A stretch of DNA of 64,000 bases from Actinophytocola sp044466355. GTDB lineage: Bacteria; Actinomycetota; Actinomycetes; Mycobacteriales; Pseudonocardiaceae. The notes beneath the pieces were generated by a model, which saw nothing but the letters and a program-made list of their open reading frames with translations, was not told where the DNA came from and did not search any database. The stretch's first letter is position 1; each line of letters begins with the position of its first letter. Where the stretch lies: contig NZ_JBITMQ010000019.1 in assembly GCF_044466355.1 (NCBI RefSeq), positions 124,001-188,000 on the forward strand, read 5' to 3'. Of the stretch, positions 15,906-24,314 are shown piece after piece. Position numbers and translations under genes: made by a program.

Positions 15906-16046
15906 ATGCGCCAGCCCTACGAAGCGCCGGGCCTCGCCGCTTTGGGGTCGTTGTCGGAACTGACCCAGGCGTGTCTGTTCGGAGAGTCCAGCGACAGCCT
16001 CACATGGATCCTGCCGATCCTCGGCGACAACGACGACTACTCGTGA
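15906..16046 (+). CDS. lasso peptide precursor
   Basis: 46 residues. The leader MRQPYEAPGLAALGSLSELTQ has the YxxPxLxxLG motif bound by B1 and a Thr at the second-last leader position, which sets the cut. The core then begins ACLFGESSD, so Ala1 and Asp9 would form a nine-residue macrolactam; the tail is SLTWILPILGDNDDYS. An alternative cut one residue later (Cys1-Asp8) is less consistent with the Thr rule. The tail is acidic and ends in Tyr-Ser, very like paeninodin, whose last Ser is phosphorylated. There is a single Cys, so no internal disulfide. Start and ribosome site are excellent; the stop is followed by a hairpin and the cyclase gene. Confidence 0.85.
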   Translation: MRQPYEAPGLAALGSLSELTQACLFGESSDSLTWILPILGDNDDYS

Positions 16047-16053
16047 GCCGGCG

Positions 16054-16078
16054 GTGGCGGGTCTGAAAGGCCCGCCAC
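16054..16078 (+). terminator. hairpin between precursor and cyclase genes
   Basis: GTGGCGGGTC and GGCCCGCCAC form a 10-bp stem (one T-G pair) around the loop TGAAA, eight bases after the precursor stop. No T-run follows. It probably acts as a partial terminator or 3' stabiliser so that precursor mRNA exceeds cyclase mRNA, a common layout in RiPP operons; that role is inferred. Confidence 0.65.
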
Positions 16079-16096
16079 TAGCTCATAAGGAGCACC

Positions 16097-17221
16097 TTGT
16101 ACACATTGGACCCACTGGAGGTGGCAGGCGGCTGGGTCAACGGCTTCGACCCGCTGCCGATGCCCCCGGCCGGTTCTCCCAGACAGGTACTGGACGACCT
16201 GCTTCTGCACCACCTGCACAGATCCCCGTGCCTGGTGGCCTTCTCCGGCGGCCGCGACTCGTCGGTGCTGCTCGCCGCGGCGGTGGCCCTGGCCCGCCGT
16301 GAACGCCTACCACTGCCCACGCCGGTCACCCTGTCGTACCCGAACGCGGCGGACAGTGACGAGGCGAGCTGGCAACAGCGGGTGCTGGACCACCTCGGCA
16401 TCACGAACCGCATCGTCCTGACCGTCCACGACGAACACGACCCGCTCGGCCCGGTGGCGACCCCGGTCCTGCGCAGGCACGGCCTGCTGTGGCCCCCGAA
16501 CTTCGCCCCGACCCTCCGCATGATGGACCTGGCCCGCGGCGGCGTGCTCCTCACCGGCGAGGGCGGCGACGAGACGTTCGGCCTGAAGCGGATCACGCCG
16601 CTGACCAAGGTCCTGAAATCACGGGGCCGCGTCCCGCCGACCATCTACCGGGACGTCCCGAAAGCTCTGGCCCCAGCCCTCTTGCGGCGCCGCACCGCGA
16701 TGCGCGACCGCTACCGCAGACCGTGGCTCCACCCGGACGTCGAGACCGAGCTGGCCCGCAAGGACGCGGCGGACATGGCGGCGTTCGCACTGCACGCGGG
16801 CCGCAACACGTGGCAGTTCGCGACCCGCCGCTGCGCTCGCATCGGCTACGAGACGATGCGCGCCCTGGGCGCGGACATGAACGTGGAGTACGTACAGGCC
16901 TTCGCGGAACCGTCTGTGGTGGCCGCGGTGGCGGCCCGCGCCGGGTTCCTGGGCTGGACAGGCAGAACCGCCACCATGCGCACCCTGTTCGGCGACCTGC
17001 TGCCACGCGACGTGCTGGAACGCCGCACGAAGGCCCTGTTCGCGAACGCCGTGTTCACCAGGCACACGCGCGAGTTCGCCCGCACGTGGAACGGCGTCGG
17101 CGTCGACACCGACCTGGTGAACGCGGAGGCCCTGCGCGACAACTGGCTGTCGACCACGCCGCATGCCCCGTCGATGTCCCTCCTGCAACAGGCATGGCTG
17201 GCCGAGCACCCGCACCACTGA
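16097..17221 (+). CDS. lasso peptide cyclase (asparagine synthetase-like, no glutaminase domain)
   Basis: 374 residues. The ATP-pyrophosphatase loop is VAFSGGRDSSVLLAAA (residues 48-63) and the second AsnB motif is LLTGEGGDETFGLKR (151-165). These activate the Asp9 carboxylate as an AMP ester for macrolactam closure in the lasso C family. Lasso cyclases usually have about 500-650 residues with a dead N-terminal Ntn-amidotransferase domain; here the synthetase domain begins almost at once and that domain is missing, with no trace of it in the 50 bases upstream. The start is TTG with AAGGAG at a suitable distance (16087-16092). It follows the precursor and probably shares its transcript. Confidence 0.85.
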   Translation: MYTLDPLEVAGGWVNGFDPLPMPPAGSPRQVLDDLLLHHLHRSPCLVAFSGGRDSSVLLAAAVALARRERLPLPTPVTLSYPNAADSDEASWQQRVLDHLGITNRIVLTVHDEHDPLGPVATPVLRRHGLLWPPNFAPTLRMMDLARGGVLLTGEGGDETFGLKRITPLTKVLKSRGRVPPTIYRDVPKALAPALLRRRTAMRDRYRRPWLHPDVETELARKDAADMAAFALHAGRNTWQFATRRCARIGYETMRALGADMNVEYVQAFAEPSVVAAVAARAGFLGWTGRTATMRTLFGDLLPRDVLERRTKALFANAVFTRHTREFARTWNGVGVDTDLVNAEALRDNWLSTTPHAPSMSLLQQAWLAEHPHH

Positions 17222-17306
17222 CCGCACTCCGGCAGGCCCGGTCCACAGGTAGTCGAGGACGCGGGTGCGGAACGCGAACGTCGTCTCCACGTGCTCGTAG
17301 TGGGAG

Positions 17307-18379
17307 GTGACCCCGCAGTCCGCGTCCAGCAGCCAGTTCTGCCGTTCGGTGCGGCGCCCACCCGCCGTGGTGTGGCATCCCGACCAGCCACTCCTCCTGG
17401 TCTCGGGAGAGTGGGTGGAGCCCGGCCGGCCTCGCCGAACCGGACGACGTCCCGCCCACGGCCTCGTACGCGGCATGGCGTTCAGCCCCAGACGGTCGGA
17501 CGGTGTGGGCGTCGCCGTCGTCACGCGGTGGCGACGACGCGTGGGAGCACTCCGATGTCCTGGACCGGGCCAAGGGAACGGTCGGTACCGGACCGCGGTG
17601 GGACACCGGGATTGTCCAGCACCCGGCCGGTGGGCTGGTGGTGACGTTGTGCAGCGACCAAGGCGCGACGCTCGCGTTCTTCGCACGCGTCGCCCAGCAG
17701 ATCACGCCCGCTGTGCTGCGGGTGCGACGCCGACGGCTACGCGGCACCGGTCTTCAGTTCCGATGGACGTCACGTGGCGATCCGCGGCAACGCATATGAG
17801 AACTCGCTCGAGGTGTTCACGTTTCCGGCGCTGCACCGAGTCCTGGCGACGACCCTTGGCGAGGCCAGTCCGGACTACCCGTGTCCGCCCGAACGGCTCG
17901 AACAGGTGCGGGCTTGGTCGCGTCACAACATCGCGTTCGGCACGTGTCCCGGCGTGCTCTGGGTCGGCACGCCTGAGGGAACTCTCCTCGAAGTCGACGT
18001 GGACGACGGCCGTGCCGAAGAGCACGACGTGGTGGCGGGCTCACCGGTGACCGGTCTGTGCGCCACCAGGACAGGCGAACTCGTCGTCGCGAACGGTGCC
18101 GGCGAACTGGTCCTCCTGTCGGTTCTCACTGCCTCGGGAACAGCGCACGCCACCGACAACGAAGCGCCACGAGCCGCGGTCGCCGCGTTCGTGAGTTCCA
18201 CCTCCGAGGTGCCCGATGACGGCGATCTGTGGGAGCACGTCGTCACGACCGACGGGACGCGGGCCTGGACGCCTGACGACCGGTCAACGGTGACCACCGC
18301 GACCAGAGCGGATCCGACCTGGCTGCAACTCCGGGCCGCCATCAACAACGCACGCGCGTCCAAGTACCCGAAAGAGTGA
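17307..18379 (+). pseudogene. frameshifted beta-propeller-like gene
   Basis: Related coding signal runs through three frames in turn. One frame gives WHPDQPLLLVSGEW and GMAFSP; after about 17490 the next frame continues DGRTVWASPSSRGGDDAWEH; after about 17715 a third gives CDADGYAAPVFSSDGRHVAI and stays open to the stop at 18379. SDGRHVAIRGN and GVLWVGTPEGTLLEVDVDD resemble WD40/PQQ-type blades. Two frameshifts suggest decay, though assembly errors could do this. The last 201 codons alone (from about 17774) could still be translated. The 5' end is not clear. It separates the lasso cyclase from the convergent nucleotidyltransferase. Confidence 0.55.
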
Positions 18380-18437
18380 ACTCTGCGAACTCGGTGGACG
18401 ACTGCTCCATTCGGCGTAAGCTGATCACATGTTCGAT

Positions 18438-19553
18438 TCAACCGGCGCGGCGGCCGCGCCCCCGCAACGCTTCCCTTACGCCGAACCGAAAACGCGCCAA
18501 CGCCGAAGCATGCCGCCCGGCGGTGTACCGCGAGTCCGGCAGCACCAGCGCCCGCAGATAAGCGGCCTTGTCCCGCAAGCCGGGCAACACCGGCACGGTG
18601 GCGATCGCCTGCGCGGCGAAGGTCTTGTCGGCCTGTGTGTGGAGCCCGAGCCAGTGCTCCTCACGCCGGGTCGGCACATAAGAAAGAGCCCAGTCCTGCA
18701 CAGGAACATCAGAGGGCAACCCGAGCAACCGGGTCGCGTCGGCAACGGCCGCCGCGACCACGGCCTGCACCCCCCACGTCCGAGCCCGGTCGAGCACGTC
18801 GAGCGAGCCCGGCAGCATCTGCGCGACATCCCGCAGCGACCCCAGCCGCAACGGCCAATCACCCAGCGCCGCGTGATAGCACGCGTGCAGGAACCGGTTC
18901 TGCGCCGACAACGCCACGAGCGTCCGCCCCGCGACGGTGAACTCCTCGCCCGCGTCCCACAACTCGTCGATGTTGACCCGCACCCCCCACGGTCCGAGCA
19001 CGAACGTCCGGTGCAGGTCGATCTCGAACCCGTTGCCCCGCAGGGTGGTGCCCTTGTCGAACCGCTGGTCGAACCCGGGCCGGGGCTCAGCGAGTATCCG
19101 GGTGAACCCGGCCTCGGAGAGCACGGTGACGGCCCGCCCGAAGTCCGCGGGCCGGAACAGGAGGTCCAGATCGATGAACGACCGCAACGCGGGCTCGGGG
19201 TAGTCGAGGTGCGCGTACGCGCTGCCCTTCAACACCCGCCACTCGATCCCGGCCAGCACGTCGTGCAGCGACACCAGATGCTGCTCCAGCGACAACACCC
19301 GCAACAGCACCGCCCGGTGCGCACCGCGGGCCTGCTGCCGCTGGGCATCGGTCACGCGCAGCCGACCGGCGTCCACGGCCGCCCGAAGCTGCCCCAGCAT
19401 CCGGTGCGCCTTGGCCGCGGTCAGGAGCGAGGCCCATGAGTCGTCGGAAAGCGGCGCGGACGGAAACGGCCGCGCGGCGTCTGGCAACCCGTGCCCGGCG
19501 ACCGCGAGCAGGGCCGCCGGATAGTTCTCCTCACCGCACAGTCTGCGCGCCAC
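18438..19553 (-). CDS. nucleotidyltransferase family protein (NTP_transf_5-like)
   Basis: About 371 residues from the GTG at 19553, which has GAGGAGAG six bases upstream and overlaps the preceding glycosyltransferase by 23 bases. The core motif is VLKGSAYAHLDYPEP followed by LRSFIDLDLLF, the Lys-Gly and Asp-x-Asp signature of the uncharacterised PF14907 nucleotidyltransferases. The family occurs both in polysaccharide loci and in lasso clusters that carry the HPr-like kinase (pseudomycoidin type, where it helps modify the phosphorylated C-terminus). Coupling to the GT4 gene argues for the polysaccharide operon; closeness to the lasso genes leaves both roles open. Confidence 0.8.
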   Translation of the reverse strand: MARRLCGEENYPAALLAVAGHGLPDAARPFPSAPLSDDSWASLLTAAKAHRMLGQLRAAVDAGRLRVTDAQRQQARGAHRAVLLRVLSLEQHLVSLHDVLAGIEWRVLKGSAYAHLDYPEPALRSFIDLDLLFRPADFGRAVTVLSEAGFTRILAEPRPGFDQRFDKGTTLRGNGFEIDLHRTFVLGPWGVRVNIDELWDAGEEFTVAGRTLVALSAQNRFLHACYHAALGDWPLRLGSLRDVAQMLPGSLDVLDRARTWGVQAVVAAAVADATRLLGLPSDVPVQDWALSYVPTRREEHWLGLHTQADKTFAAQAIATVPVLPGLRDKAAYLRALVLPDSRYTAGRHASALARFRFGVREALRGRGRRAG

Positions 19554-20739
19554 GACGGCTCTCCTCGATGACGCGCTGGTACTGCGTGACGAGGTTCGCG
19601 AGCCCGACAGACGGCGTGAACTCGCGGTCGTACCGGGCGCGTGCGGCGTGCCCGAGGGAGGTGGAGGCACGAACTATCTGACCGAGCGCCACCGCGAGCG
19701 ACGCAGCGTCTCCCGGCGTGTGGGTCAGGCCGGTCACGCCGTCGTCCACCAGTTCGGCGAGCGAGCTGTGCCCGGCGACGACCGCGGGCACCTCGGCGGC
19801 CATGGCCTCCACCACGACGAGCCCGAACGTCTCCAGCCACTGCGACGGCACCACCACAGCGACAGAACGGGAGATCAATGCACGACTCGAAGCCTTGTCC
19901 TGCAAACCGGCGAATCGCACGTCGGAACGGGACCGCGCCCACTCCTTCACCTCGTCACCGAGCGGGCCGGCGCCCGCGATCACGAGCGGCACCCCGAGGC
20001 CACCCGCCCGCGCGACCCGGTCCCAGGCCGCCATGAGCAGCCGCACACCCTTCTCGTCGGTGAGCCGTCCCAGGTAGAGGAGGTGGTCGCCGGGGCCGGT
20101 CCTGCGCAGCGTGGTGTCCTCGACGAAGTTGTACTTCACGGTCAGCAGGTCGGCGGGCATGCCGTTCGCGATCAGGGTGCGGCGCTGCGCGTCGGAGATG
20201 CAGAAGAACCTCGACACCGTGGACCACCAGCGGCGGCGGTTCGCGAGCAGGTTCACGACCAGCGGCACCGTCGCCACGGTCGAACCGCGGTAGCAGCCGT
20301 GACGCAGCGCGGGCAGCGGGAACTTCCCGACGCACGCGGTGCAGGTCGCGCCGTCGCGGTAGAGCGTGCCGGACGGGCACACCTGCGTGTAGTTGTGCAG
20401 GGTGGCCACCACCGGCACACCCTCCGCGTGGCACGCGTCGAGGACGGCGGGCGACAACAGCGGGAACGTGTTGTGGACGTGCACGACGTCCGGCCGCTCG
20501 CGCCGCAACCGCTCGGCCAGCGCGGCACGAGCGGCTGGATTCCATGGCACGCGCACCGGCACGAGTGCCTTGCGCGCCAAGGACATGTCCGCGATGTCGT
20601 CACTGCGCCGCTCGAAGCGGTCCACGTGGTGGCCGCCCGTCCGCAGCAGGGCGACTTCCTGGTCGACGACGTTGTCCTCGCCGCTCGGCTGCTCGGAGCG
20701 ATACCGGTTGTGCACCACGAGCACGCGCATGGCGTCCAT
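19531..20739 (-). CDS. glycosyltransferase family 4
   Basis: About 402 residues, GT-B fold. N-terminal VLVVHNRYRSEQPSGEDNVV with VVHVHNTFPLLSP, a Cys-rich insertion (HNYTQVCPSGTLYRDGATCT ... CVGKFP), then the donor-binding C-domain YLGRLTDEKGVRLLMAAW and the E-x7-E motif in ETFGLVVVEAMA. The Cys-rich insert after the HNY motif is typical of a GT4 subgroup in exopolysaccharide loci. ATG at 20739 overlaps the polymerase stop (TGATG). Substrate unknown. Confidence 0.85.
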   Translation of the reverse strand: MDAMRVLVVHNRYRSEQPSGEDNVVDQEVALLRTGGHHVDRFERRSDDIADMSLARKALVPVRVPWNPAARAALAERLRRERPDVVHVHNTFPLLSPAVLDACHAEGVPVVATLHNYTQVCPSGTLYRDGATCTACVGKFPLPALRHGCYRGSTVATVPLVVNLLANRRRWWSTVSRFFCISDAQRRTLIANGMPADLLTVKYNFVEDTTLRRTGPGDHLLYLGRLTDEKGVRLLMAAWDRVARAGGLGVPLVIAGAGPLGDEVKEWARSRSDVRFAGLQDKASSRALISRSVAVVVPSQWLETFGLVVVEAMAAEVPAVVAGHSSLAELVDDGVTGLTHTPGDAASLAVALGQIVRASTSLGHAARARYDREFTPSVGLANLVTQYQRVIEESRRGAQTVR

Positions 20740-21926
20740 CAACTGGCCTCCTTGGTGCGGGTCAGCAACGCCGCGGCGAGTGTCAGGTTCAGCAGGTACG
20801 GCGACGCGTCACCGAGCCCGGCCTCGGTGTAGGAGGCGATCACGCAGTAGACGATGAGGAAAAGTGCCATGGCACGCGGCAGCGACGGCGGCCGCAGGCA
20901 CGCGACGGCAAGGAGGGTCACCAGGAACGCGGCGACGATCGTGAGCCCCAGGTAGCCCTGCTCCTGGTACACCGCCAGCCAGCTGGAGTCGATGGGCAGA
21001 CCTTCGAACGACTTGTTCGTCAGGCCGACGCCGAGGATCTCCTCCTCGAGGGAGCGGGGCGCGGCGAGCAACGCGTCCCACACCTTCTCGCGGCCGGTCA
21101 GCGAACTCAGGTCCTCCTGCCCGCGCCGGAACCACGCCTGCACGGCCGACCCGACGACGACCGCACCGGCACCAGCGACCAGCACGGAACGGGCGAACAG
21201 CTTCCTGGCCCGTGCCGACGTGGTCGCGAGCGCCAGCAACGCGACGACGAGACCGCCGACCAGCCCGAGCAGCGCGGTCCTGGTGTGGCTCAGCAACAGC
21301 AGCGCGATCCCGGGCACCGCGAGCCACAACAGGCTCGAACGCGTCGTCTTGTTGCCCAGCCACAGGAGGATCACCAGGCCGGTCATGGTGGCCGAGTAGA
21401 AGCCGATCTGTGGTGGCGTCAACGGCCAGATGGCACCGACGAGCCGGCCGCCGTATGTCTCCGGTCGCGCCATGCCAGGGGCGATGACCAGGCCGAGTGC
21501 GACGGTGAACAGCACCGCGGCGAACGCGCGGACGTGGTGGCGCAGTAGGGAGAGCCAGTCGTCCCACCAGCGACTGACGAGCCAGAGCGTGCCGACGAAC
21601 ATGGCGAACCGGAAGCACCGGAACAACGCGCCGAGCCCGGACTCGAGCCGCAGGCTCGACGCGATGCTGACCGCGAGCAGCAGCGTGAGCAGGAGGAGGT
21701 ATGCGCTGGACCGCAGCTGAATCTTCGGGTTCAGCAGCAGCGCCAGCAGGAACGCGGCGACAACGGCCCCCATCGTGACCATCTGCGCCACGGGTCGCGG
21801 GATGGGAAAGATCGTGATCGAACCCTGCGAGCCCATGGTGTTGATCACGAGCAGTGCCCACACCGCGCCGAGCAGACGGGGTGACGTCCGCTCGGGCAGG
21901 AAGGTCCGCGTGGGGGCGAGGCTCAC
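20739..21926 (-). CDS. O-antigen ligase/polymerase (Wzy/WaaL-like)
   Basis: 395 residues with about ten to twelve membrane helices and one large outside loop (about residues 265-325, RRGQEDLSSLTGREKVW then IDSSWLAVYQEQGYLGL) that carries the SLTGR and W/E motifs of PF04932. It would polymerise lipid-linked repeat units outside the membrane, matching the flippase at 408 and the two Wzz proteins upstream. Its GTG/ATG start overlaps the methyltransferase stop by 4 bases. Distinguishing polymerase from ligase is not possible from sequence, but no lipid-A core exists in this kind of organism, so polymerase is favoured. Confidence 0.85.
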   Translation of the reverse strand: MSLAPTRTFLPERTSPRLLGAVWALLVINTMGSQGSITIFPIPRPVAQMVTMGAVVAAFLLALLLNPKIQLRSSAYLLLLTLLLAVSIASSLRLESGLGALFRCFRFAMFVGTLWLVSRWWDDWLSLLRHHVRAFAAVLFTVALGLVIAPGMARPETYGGRLVGAIWPLTPPQIGFYSATMTGLVILLWLGNKTTRSSLLWLAVPGIALLLLSHTRTALLGLVGGLVVALLALATTSARARKLFARSVLVAGAGAVVVGSAVQAWFRRGQEDLSSLTGREKVWDALLAAPRSLEEEILGVGLTNKSFEGLPIDSSWLAVYQEQGYLGLTIVAAFLVTLLAVACLRPPSLPRAMALFLIVYCVIASYTEAGLGDASPYLLNLTLAAALLTRTKEAS

Positions 21927-22780
21927 GGCCGCGCCTTCAATGTCACCCAGAGGTGCCAGCCGAGCCGGTCACCGAACGGGAGGCGGTGCACGGGCAGCGG
22001 TGGTGCGTGCATGTACCGCTGGAAGGAGTCCACGATCTCGAAGGAGGAGAAGTCACGAGCAACGTCGGAGAGGGAGTAGACCCGGGCGAACGGGTTCTGC
22101 GGGCCGTCGGTGTTGCGGTGCGTGAACGTCTCCAACGACAGGTAGCGCCGCAGCCCGGTCGACGCCGCGTTGTCCAGGTGCATGCGCAGCATGCCGTCGC
22201 CGCGGACGAAGCCGCGGAACGGGTACGCGCCCGCCAGCACCGCGCGGCGCACGAACCGGATGCTCAGCTGGAAGTTCAGCGACCGCCGCGCGTACAGCAT
22301 CGCGACCAACGTGCCACCGGGCTTGAGCACCCGGTGGATCTCGGCCTGCGCGGTGCGGATGTCGGGGATGTGGTGCAGCACGCCGTGGCTGAACACGTGG
22401 TCGAAGCTGTCGTCCGGGTAGGGGATGGCGAGCGCCGAACCCTGCTTGAGGTCGTCGTGCGGCAGGTCGCGCAGCGCGAGCCGGGCGCCGACCCGGGCGA
22501 CGGACTCGGCGGTCAGGTCCAGCCCGGACCAGCGGGCGCCGCGACGGATCAGCTGCTCGGACTCGGCACCCTGGCCCAGGCCGATCTCCAGGACCTTCTT
22601 GTCCCGCCAGTCGAAGCGGTCGAGGCAGGCCGGGATGTGGCCTTCCTGGTCGTAGCGCCAGCGGTCGTAGGCCGCGAAGAACCGTTCGTAGTCGTCGGCG
22701 AACTCCTGCCGCAGCCCGCCGACGATGTGATCGCCGCACGGGTGCGCGTTCCAGAAGTCCTGTACCTGGGTCTCGTTCAT
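21923..22780 (-). CDS. class I SAM-dependent methyltransferase
   Basis: 285 residues. It begins VQDFWNAHPCGDHIVGG, common in sugar methyltransferases of polysaccharide loci, followed by motif I VLEIGLGQGAESEQL, GLDLTAESV and the post-I acidic residue, then FDHVFSHGVLHHIPD and the LKPGG turn. All SAM-binding elements are present. Nine bases separate it from the beta-helix gene upstream, and it overlaps the Wzy-like gene, so it is part of the right-arm operon. Acceptor unknown. Confidence 0.85.
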   Translation of the reverse strand: MNETQVQDFWNAHPCGDHIVGGLRQEFADDYERFFAAYDRWRYDQEGHIPACLDRFDWRDKKVLEIGLGQGAESEQLIRRGARWSGLDLTAESVARVGARLALRDLPHDDLKQGSALAIPYPDDSFDHVFSHGVLHHIPDIRTAQAEIHRVLKPGGTLVAMLYARRSLNFQLSIRFVRRAVLAGAYPFRGFVRGDGMLRMHLDNAASTGLRRYLSLETFTHRNTDGPQNPFARVYSLSDVARDFSSFEIVDSFQRYMHAPPLPVHRLPFGDRLGWHLWVTLKARP

Positions 22781-22789
22781 GTCTCTCCT

Positions 22790-24295
22790 TCAGCCCCCCG
22801 ACTGAACGAACGTGCTGTTCTTGTCCTGCGAGTACGGCGCCGACTGCCACTGAGCCGGGTGGATGACCCGGCCGGTGTCCTTCGCCATGAAGGTCCACGG
22901 GCCGGTGTAGTGGTTGTCGTGCCACGTGTTGTCCTGCGCGAACGTGATCGCCTGCTGCACGATGTCGCCCTGGTACGGCGACCAGTCCGGGAACGTGCCG
23001 TAGTTGGAGATCACGGCCATCCGCGCGCACAACGCGTTGCAGCCGATCTTGCGGGTGTCCACGGAGAACCTGTTGCCGTGGATGTCCACCCGCTTGGTCT
23101 TCCAGCGGCAGTCGTCGAACAGCGGGTCCTTGGAGATGTCCGGTGGCGTGCACTTCTCCATGTCGTCCACGAGCCGCGTGCAGCCGCCGGACGTGTTGGC
23201 CGCGCTGTTGCAGAACCGGTCCGCGTTCTCCCACAGGGTGATGCCGGACCAGTTGTCGACGAGCACGTTGTCGTAGATGTCGATCTTGTCGGTGCGTGCG
23301 GGCACGCGGTCGTCGCCGCCCGCCTCCGACAGGTAGATCGCGGCGGACGGGAAGTTGTCGCCGCGGTTGGCGAACGTGCGGCCCTCGACGATGTTGTTGC
23401 GCCGCAGCGTGTTGTCCCGGATGACCGCGTTGTAGCTGACCTCGTAGAAGATCGCGGGCCCGTCGTTGTCCTCGATGACGTTCTGCTCGATGAGGAAGTC
23501 GTTGTTGTTCGTGTCGGCCCACAGCCCGGCGCCCCGGTTGTCGTGCACCCAGTTGCCGCGCACGTCGGCGCCGTCGACCGCCCAGAACTTGACACCGCCG
23601 GTGCAGCCGCAGCCCTCGAGCTTGGACTCCCAGTCGTCGGTGTTGTTGCCGGTGATCTCGTTGCCCTCCACCAGCAGGTCGGTCAGGTCGCCGTCCTTGT
23701 AGGCGTTGATGCCGTACTGGCCGTTGTCCCGCAGGCAGTTCCCGCGCACCACCTGGCGCGAACCGGCCATGAGCGCCGCGCCGCCGTTCTTCTCGATCGT
23801 GTTGTCCTCGATGACCCAGCCGTCACCGGAGTCGTGGTTCACCACGCCCTCGTTGGGTGGCGGGACGAACCCGCGGATCGTGAGGCCGCGGATCGTGACG
23901 TCACCCGCGTGGAACACGAACGCGTACTTGTTGACCCGCTTGCCGTCGAGGACAGCGCCGGGGGCGCCGAGGTAGGTGTTGCCGTCCTTCGGTTCGATCG
24001 AGCCGTACTCGTCGCCACCCAGCGTGTGGGTGCCGGGAGCGAGCCAGAACGTGGTGCCGGGCGGGTTGGCCGCGGTTTTGGCGGACAGGTCGCTGTCGAC
24101 CGCCGGATCGACGGTGATCGCCCCGTCGGGCGCCTGCGCAGGCCCGGGTTTGGTGTGCCCGCAGACGGCGGCGACCTTCGCGGGTGCGGTAGTCGTGCGG
24201 TCCTTGCTCACCGGCTCGGTGGTGCTCGTGCAGGACGTGAGCGACGTGAGCAACGCGCACAGCAGCGCCCATCGGGTCCACTGTGGAGTGCGCAC
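22790..24295 (-). CDS. secreted right-handed beta-helix lipoprotein
   Basis: 501 residues. The N-terminus RWALLCALLTSLTSCTS is a lipoprotein signal with lipobox LTSC. The body holds repeated coils with short Asn ladders (DNTIEKNGGAALMAG, GNEITGNN, QNVIEDNDGPAIFYE, NVLVDNWSGITLW), the parallel beta-helix/PbH1 pattern of polysaccharide lyases and epimerases. There are eight or more Cys in the C-terminal half (for example GCGCTGG and GCNALCAR), suiting an extracytoplasmic, disulfide-bonded protein. Candidate roles are C5-epimerisation or trimming of the uronic-acid polymer; I cannot assign a catalytic residue. Confidence 0.8.
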   Translation of the reverse strand: MRTPQWTRWALLCALLTSLTSCTSTTEPVSKDRTTTAPAKVAAVCGHTKPGPAQAPDGAITVDPAVDSDLSAKTAANPPGTTFWLAPGTHTLGGDEYGSIEPKDGNTYLGAPGAVLDGKRVNKYAFVFHAGDVTIRGLTIRGFVPPPNEGVVNHDSGDGWVIEDNTIEKNGGAALMAGSRQVVRGNCLRDNGQYGINAYKDGDLTDLLVEGNEITGNNTDDWESKLEGCGCTGGVKFWAVDGADVRGNWVHDNRGAGLWADTNNNDFLIEQNVIEDNDGPAIFYEVSYNAVIRDNTLRRNNIVEGRTFANRGDNFPSAAIYLSEAGGDDRVPARTDKIDIYDNVLVDNWSGITLWENADRFCNSAANTSGGCTRLVDDMEKCTPPDISKDPLFDDCRWKTKRVDIHGNRFSVDTRKIGCNALCARMAVISNYGTFPDWSPYQGDIVQQAITFAQDNTWHDNHYTGPWTFMAKDTGRVIHPAQWQSAPYSQDKNSTFVQSGG

Positions 24296-24314
24296 GGGAG
24301 AACCTCCGGAGGGA

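Noticed and set aside
17219..17400. Separate minus-strand gene (NWLLDADCGVTSHYEHVET)
   Set aside because: The segment looks coding, but it has no start of its own and no stop until deep inside the cyclase gene; kept only as a possible remnant.
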